Source of the DNA: Nautilus pompilius
Lineage: Eukaryota; Mollusca; Cephalopoda; Nautilida; Nautilidae
Assembly (NCBI GenBank): GCA_018389105.1
Contig: JACATO010000032.1
Location: forward strand, 310,001-374,000
DNA length: 64,000 bases
Direction of reading: 5' to 3'
Shown here: piece by piece, positions 57,536-64,000 of the stretch
Layout of the letters: every line of letters begins with the position of its first letter
Numbering within the stretch: the first letter of the stretch is position 1
Notes under the pieces: generated by a model
Seen by the model: the letters and a program-made list of their open reading frames with translations, nothing else
Databases searched by the model: none
What the model was told of the DNA's origin: nothing
Made by a program: the position numbers and the translations under genes

Positions 57536-60500
57536 TATTGTAATGAAATCATTTTTATTACATGTTCAATGACTACTTTAAATAGCAATTTGGTAAATGT
57601 TTTAGAGTTTAATAAAAAATATATTTCATACAAATTTCTTTGAAAGAGAAGAATTTGAAGCATAAATTTTTTAACTTAATGTCAGATATCTAGAGAGTGC
57701 AAGTATCAAAACAAAGTTATACATACCATGCAATACATAATCATTAGATCTAAAAGACTAGACAGTAACCACAACATATGTATACAGCCTGTGACAACAA
57801 ACAAAATTAACTATGTACGCTGATCTGATCAGAAAGTAAGACATGTACATCAATAAAAGCACTAATTATGTTTGCTTTTAGGCCCAGAAAACCACTGATG
57901 GTGATGGCTTGTTTCTTCCCAGAAAGTTTGTTCTAATAGTCAGAATGGACTGCTGAAAAAAAGAAGCTGTGTAAGATGTCTGTCAAGTAAATACCAGAGC
58001 TCTTTGTAATGTCAGACCTGCAAAATAACAGTCTCTTGCTCTTTTAATTGTTAAAAGCAGGAGAATACCTTAGCAAAAAGAACAGTTATGTGAAGTGCCA
58101 GATGAGAAAACTGTAAGGGTAAAGACAATTACCCAACAATGAAATAGCTGCCAAACTGTAAATATAGAGACCAGTGAAAATATAAACTAAATAACATGTC
58201 TTTGTTGCTGTAAACAGAGAATTTATAGTTTATCATCATAAGAATCTCACATTCACAAATTCTAAAGAAAGTAAACAATGTTGTTAAGTATTCATTTTCT
58301 GATTAGAATCATTAAACTTAAAAAAGAAGAATCAAGATTAAAATTTTGTAATCATTAACCCGATTCATTTGTGAATGTTCAAAGATATCTTTTCTATTTC
58401 CAACTTTTGTTTTTCTTCTTCTTGGTGTTTTATAGTCATCCAACCCTCTGCCTCCACTGTCTAAGTCAAGCCAAAAGTTGCAGGAAAAGAAAATTAGCCT
58501 GTTGGCAGGAGACAGGAAAGGTTACTATGGAATTTTTTTGGAATGTCTCAATGAAATATAAAATTGCTCTCTCAGGATGCATCAAACAAAGGAAAAAATA
58601 ACTGGAGACCTTTTCTATTAGTGTAGATGGAAACCAGTGCCTGAAGAAAATCCTTGCAGGTAAAATAATATCTAGAAATGAAATGAAAATTTTTGTCAGT
58701 AGCAGGTCCAGAGCTGATTTGTCTCTGAAATTTTAAATCCAGATGCTGCTAACACAACTGAAGCAACACCAGCAGCATAAACTTTAATTTTTTTTTTTTA
58801 AAGCAGTTTTTATCATTTTTCAACAATATTTTTGTTCTTGTTTTCAGGATAAATTAATAATCTACAACTTTTACCAACGCTGAATCTAGGTTTGGTTTAT
58901 TCTGTTTCCATATAAACTTTTATTATAGAGGAGTTATAATCTCAATAATGGATTATTAGTAAATAACAATGCTAGATCAAATAAAGTGCATATCCTATAC
59001 TTAATTCAATGCTATTTCTCCAAAGGCCAAATGAGGATATGTCCACACTGGTTTCTGGCTTATGTTATGTGGCACTGCTCAGACATTCATCATTGAACAT
59101 CTCAGTGCATACAGATGGAAACAACCCTCATTTAATTTTCTTTTTATTATTGATTTTTTTTAAAAAAATTATCTCAATGTATGAAGATGGCCAGAAATTT
59201 TACATGGATGACTGAAGCAACTTAAATTAAAATAAAAGCCAATTACCAGGTTACAATAAGCAGAAACAATAAACAAAACCCACAAAATTGTTCGCAGTGA
59301 ACACAAATGGAACATAACAAATCCAGACAATGGTTCTAGATAAGAAATAAATAAACAGAAACAACAATGGGGCTAAAAATAATAATGCAGAAGAAAGAAT
59401 GGATAAAATGAAAGAGCTCAGAAATATTTTAAGCACACACAAGCACACACACACATACACACACACATGCACGCGCTCTGATTTGCTTAATCTTCTTTTC
59501 AAATGACTCAGTTAATATTTTAAAAAGTCGCTTTATTAAATATTGTTTAGTAGCAAGAAGATTTATACTAGAGCAATGTCACAAAATACCATCTAGTTAC
59601 AATTTTCTTTTGAAAATTATCTGTCAAAACAAAAAGGAAAAATCAAAACTCATTAAAAATTAAAGGGGTAAAAACCTAAATTTATAATGCTATATTTTCT
59701 CACAAAAAAAAAAAAACAAACCCCATTTACAAAAAAATTTCAACTGCAATCAGATACTGGCTCCTTATGTGCCACAGTAAAAATTAAGAAACTCTTCCAT
59801 CTTGACTCAATGTCAAGATGAATGTTTTAGAAAAAAATATGAACAGACATGTCCAATGTAGCTGGCAGCATGAAGCTGTCAGAATGACTTAATATCTGAG
59901 TAATTACATTAGCCAGCTGTCTGTGAATTACTATCAGAAGAGAAACCACAAAGAGAGTTCAGGAAGCATCACATTGATGATAATGGTCAGTACTCAGCTG
60001 GCTTCTAAATAAGAGATGAAGTTTCCAAAAAAGGCATAAACACAAAAGAATCTTAATATTACAAAAAAAAATTTTTTTTTTAAAAATTTATTCTGTTTAG
60101 TAATACCAAATAATTTTCAGCATTAGCTTTTCAAGTATAGTAAGAATTTTGGGTTAACTAACAGCTTGCTGCTCCTAAGATTGTTGTTGTGACCTTTTGC
60201 TGCGAGTCTATAGATGGTTTAGCTTGTACTTGCTAAATCTTCAACCAATAAAAGTAAAAGACGGGTAAAATACTTAATATCAAATAAATTTTGGGTAATA
60301 ATTAAGTAGTTTTCATGAGTTTAAAAGTTTTTCTTTTGCGAAACAAGACATAATGGCAAAACTACAATTTGTTTACAGTATTTGTATGAAAAATCTATAA
60401 AGAGTTGCAGTTACACTATTTAACAAAAAAATCGTTTCAAATCAAATTTTTCTTCCCAATATGCAAAAATTAATAAATAAAATAATTTTTTGGTTGTATT

Positions 60501-62420
60501 ATCATTTAAAGATCACAATGCATTTTCACATTGTAAGAATTATGCAAGTTATGCTTGTATACATTTATCTTTTTAAAATTATTAAATTATGACTATTTTT
60601 AAGTCACTTAATAAGCGCCATGAATCTTTAACCCTTTCTTTGCAGGTGCACAGATGAAGTTAAAAAAACAAACTTTTACACACACATACATATATATATA
60701 TATGCTGGTCCTGAAAATAATAAAAAATGCAAAAAGTTAATGTCTTTAAAGCTAGCACCAATATAGTCTTTTCTACAAAAATTACATTTTAAAAAAAAAT
60801 TTTAATTTAAAATCCAAACAAAAAAAAAACTTTAGAAAAGCGTCTTTACAAAAACATGTGAAAATTTCATTATGATTTTAACTTCAACACAATTCTCCCT
60901 TGTTTCTGTGGTATCATTATTTTTGTTGAGCATGCTGTAGCCCTATTACAAAGTAAACTAAAACGACTACAATCAAATCAGTAAATTTTTTTTCTTTAGT
61001 TGTCTAAAAAGGTATTAAGTAACATTAAAATGACCCATCAAACAAAGATAGTTATGCAAGTAAAAGCTTAAGACCAGGAATGAAACAACCCATATCTGTT
61101 CTCTACAGAAGATCTAGTAGATCCCTGCATATGGTGTCATTGACAGAAATGAAGGACACTAAATAAAACAAGCCAACCAAGCATATCAGTGGAAAAACAA
61201 TAATATACAAGGTCAAAATTATCATTAAAATGAAATTTAAAAAAAAACAACAACAAATAACTAGATAACCTTGTAATAAATGCCAGACTGAAAAACTACA
61301 GAATAGAGATCAATATATGTTGGTTGGTGATAGCCACAGTAAATTATATGCTCCGGAGAGATGTATCCAAGGACTGTTATCATAGAAAATTTAGCATGTT
61401 CTGCAGGAATCTCTAGCAAAAGAAAACTTCAATAGCTAGAAAATTACAATTTCCACCAAAAACTCCATGGAACTGCATAGGATCTTCAAACAACTATTGC
61501 ATTCATTAGGGATGCTGAAGAGGAATTGCAGACAATAGTGTTTAAAGAACATACTTATGGCATGTCATCTATATTAGAAGACCTATCCAACTCGTTATTT
61601 ACCTAGAAGTTTTTAAATACTTAATTTAAGCCATTTTGAAAGTATCAGCAGGTGAAACTAGGCAACCAAAGCCTCATTACAACACATAAATCACTGCTCT
61701 AAGTTTTCAGTAAGTTACTATTTATACTAAAGCTTTTACATTTCTTATCTATACATCTAAAACCAAAGATTAGATAGGTAAGACTTCAAAAGACAGAAAA
61801 ATTGTCTGCAATTTTTCTAAGCAAGCCATTTTCAATCATCAAATATCCATCAAGCATAAATAACCAATGTAAATAATATACAATCTTAAAACCAGATGCT
61901 AAAATCATTAAAACCTCCTCCCTTGACTTTAATGACAACTGTATAACTAATCACGCACAAAATTAAGCATCTTTCCTAAGCCACATTTAACCTGCATCCT
62001 ATACAATACAAACTGCTTGGAATTGCAGAAACTAAGTGTTACTCTTATTTAAAATTTGAAAAATACAATGCTAGCTTTTTTCTTTTCTTTTTTGTCTGCG
62101 ACCTTTTTAATTGTCTCAGTCAATTTTTTTCAATTATATCAGGTTATGTGCATCATCTAAGCAAAAGCCAAGATACCTAATAAAATAGCAAAACATTTAA
62201 TTCAGAAAAAAAGATTATGCAAAGAAATCAGAAAAAAGTAATACATATTTTTTTCCATGTACTTTGTAGAAAGTTGTCACAACTTTTGAGTTGATAATAA
62301 AAAATAGAAAAATTAAAGGTGAGTCAAGCCTGAAAATTTTTTGTGGCATGAATGCAAACTGTTCATAAAGTTGAGGGGAAATATCACAAAATGAAAATAG
62401 TAATATGCAATCTGAAAATC
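57536..62420. other. AT-rich sequence without a recognisable gene
   Basis: It contains an interrupted (AC)n stretch at about 59434-59470, an (AT)n run near 60688-60702 and A/T homopolymers. Apart from the cryptic exon candidate at 58436-58659 nothing was supported. Confidence 0.42.
58436..58659 (+). other. Cryptic or fossil exon candidate
   Basis: The stretch is bounded by a pyrimidine-rich acceptor (TTTCTTCTTCTTGG...TATAG, ending 58435) and a consensus donor CAG|GTAAAA at 58660. In phase 0 it is open for 41 codons with protein-like content (KLQEKKISLLAGDRKGYY, coiled-coil-like), then stops with TAA at 58559-58561. A later frame reads SISVDGNQCLKKILA up to the donor. It may be a decayed exon, a transposon fragment, or the end of a very small ORF begun at 48960. 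No function is assigned. Confidence 0.25.
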
Positions 62421-62428
62421 TGTAATAC

Positions 62429-63692
62429 ATACTTGCCAACTTTCCAAAATTTTCATGGAGGAGACTTTGGCAATCCGAGTGGCAAAACACTCAAAAATGT
62501 AAAGAAAACAAAGAAAGTGTAAACACTCGTGATTGCTTTCATAAAACAACCTCTTATACAGATGTATGGAAGTTTTGTACAAAATTATGGTTTCGTGATT
62601 TAATTTTAACAAAATGTGAAGTTTTAGTTAATGACACTTGCAAACAAATGCACTGGAAAATACATGTACTAGATGTGGAACATGCATTTTCGAGTGAAAG
62701 TTAACTTAACTCCACAGCATATATAAAATTAAATTGACCAGAGTATTGTTACAATACAATGCTCGGCATTCCGACCAAAAATAAAACATCTATGATTTGT
62801 TAATACACAATAAATATCTTTGACAAATGACTTAGTTTACAAACAAACACAAGTGAAAATAGTGACAGAAAATATGTTGGAATACCAGTATCGATAATAC
62901 ATATATAAGCGACATTTATTTCAAAATAAAAAGTTTATGTAAATAGACAAAAATTCTGTCTTACCTTGCAAAATGCACTTTTCTGGGATGTTGAGCATTT
63001 TATAACCCAAGGAAAATCTTTCTCCCATGCTGGCTGGTATTTTGTTTCATATTTTTGGCGTTTAGGGTTTGTTTTGGGTAGAGTAAGTACTATTTTCATG
63101 ACTCGTTGTCTACAAAAATACGGCAAGTTGTTGGTGACCAAAGTCACTGTCCACTCCTTGTAACGTGCTCTGCTCTGACCCAGGCATCATGGTCCTAGTC
63201 TTTTTACTGCTGGCCCCAATAGGAGTTTGGCTTGATTGCATCACTCCTACTGCAGTAACAGGTAGAGTTTGGGCCCTTGTTGCCAGCGTGTATTGTTTGT
63301 TTCTATCAGGGTGATGGAGTGACAGGAAGTTGTCAAGGGGTGTGTGTGTATGATGCAAGTACAAATTACTGCAGAGGCATGTGATGCAACTGGGAGTGCC
63401 TGCCATGGGAGACAAGCCTGGAGTGGCAGATGGCTATAGGATCAAATGGCAGATGACGATAGTATGAGCCATACACAACGGGGCAAAGGGTTTGCTGATT
63501 TCTGATTAGTCAAAATATGAAACTCGCAAAATATCGATTATGGGTGAAGAAAAATCAGGTTGTTTTCACATTTTATAGGGAGGGTTCTTAAAAATCGGGA
63601 GAAATGGGTCTTTTTTACTAAAAGAGCAGGAGGGTGGGAAATTGATTAAAAATCGTGAGTCTCCCGCCAAAATCGGGAGAGTTTGCAAGTAT
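62429..63692 (-). mobile_element. Non-autonomous hAT element with 8-bp target duplication
   Basis: Ends read ATACTTGCCAACTTTCC and, inward from the right, ATACTTGCAAACTCTCCC, with the GGAGACT motif conserved in both arms. Direct flanks TGTAATAC (62421-62428) and CGTAATAC (63693-63700) differ by one base and have the 8-bp length expected for hAT. The 1264-bp element retains only the start of a transposase on the minus strand, so it is an internally deleted derivative. Confidence 0.85.
62965..63147 (-). pseudogene. Fossil first exon of the hAT transposase (BED-finger start)
   Basis: The minus strand reads PKTNPKRQKYETKYQPAWEK then DFPWVIKCSTSQKSAFCKV, which matches the start of BED-type zinc-finger hAT transposases (W-K-FPW...AFC-VC). 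It ends at a consensus donor AAG|GTAAGA, last exonic base 62965, so the parent transposase gene was spliced here. The zinc-finger remainder and catalytic domain are absent. It is therefore a truncated, non-functional piece. Confidence 0.65.
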
Positions 63693-63700
63693 CGTAATAC

Positions 63701-64000
63701 TACTTATCTTATAGTCCCCCCACCAGGTCAATGCAGCACAATGGCCAATGTATCTCAACTTATCACAAAGTGAAGCTGTGGATTTGAATGAATGAAAACT
63801 ATTTTTAAATTTTTAACTTTTGGAAAACATTTAGAGTTCAGAAAAATATAATCTGAGAACATTAGTTGGGAATCTCATGGACACTAAATCCAAATAATAA
63901 TAATAATAATATAGTGTTTATTTCCTGCAATTTTATGAAAAGATACATTATTTCAATACTCAAACATAGTGGTGATAATCTAACGGTTGGAAAAATTTTG
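63701..64000. other. AT-rich window end
   Basis: Only a short (AAT)n run at about 63893-63912 was seen. Confidence 0.55.

Noticed and set aside
57880-57970. Acceptor-like TTGCTTTTAG followed by a 24-codon open frame
   Set aside because: It is phase-compatible with the exon at 48960, but no donor follows before the stop and the frame is too short to support.

Overview
The window looks like nuclear DNA of an AT-rich, intron-rich invertebrate, most likely a mollusc and plausibly a cephalopod. The evidence is consistent with that but not decisive: long AT-rich introns with GT-AG splice sites, one clearly metazoan gene of the LZTS/N4BP3 family, tRNA-derived SINEs, and many decayed DNA transposons (Tc1/mariner, pogo/Tigger, hAT, piggyBac). 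No prokaryotic operon, CRISPR array, rRNA or intact tRNA is visible.

The only confident protein-coding gene is on the minus strand. An N-terminal coding exon (36071-35580) and a C-terminal coding exon (15611-14346) join in phase across a 20 kb intron. They give a 585-residue protein with the C-terminal coiled-coil (Fez1) domain of the LZTS/N4BP3 scaffold family. A splice acceptor lies 20 nt before its ATG, so at least one non-coding leader exon exists upstream. Good minus-strand donors at 43600 and 44827, in CpG-rich sequence, are the best candidates for its end(s), so the promoter is probably within 43.6-45.8 kb. A purine tract with telomere-like TTAGGG hexamers sits between the two donors.

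Downstream of it on the same strand (13830-11746) I find five short candidate exons. Their splice sites and reading phases chain from an ATG without a stop; I do not recognise the protein. Further candidate exons lie at 10168-8886. On the plus strand at 48948-48974 a perfect palindromic E2F-type site abuts an ATG and a five-codon exon ending in a consensus donor, a possible start of another gene whose later exons I cannot find securely.

The rest is mostly transposon debris, region by region. 1-8 kb: a hAT (ZBED/GTF2IRD2-like) fossil, a SINE and a remnant of a repetitive invertebrate ORF. 13-14 kb: a TA-flanked MITE. 17-18 kb: a SINE, an (AG)n run and a foldback element. 22-25 kb: a piggyBac-type MITE, a Tc1 copy and an older Tc1 fossil joined at a 65-bp repeat also present at 17.4 kb. 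27.7-29.7 kb: a Tc1 fossil followed by a well-delimited Tc1/mariner element with a DD41D-like transposase. 34-41 kb: hAT fossils and a Tigger-like element. 52.8-55.2 kb: a pogo/jerky-like element with a Tigger MITE inserted in it. 56.2-57.5 kb: a broken mariner (DD34D). 62.4-63.7 kb: a non-autonomous hAT with an 8-bp target duplication. Everything was read by eye; no homology search was run, so family names are from recognised motifs.
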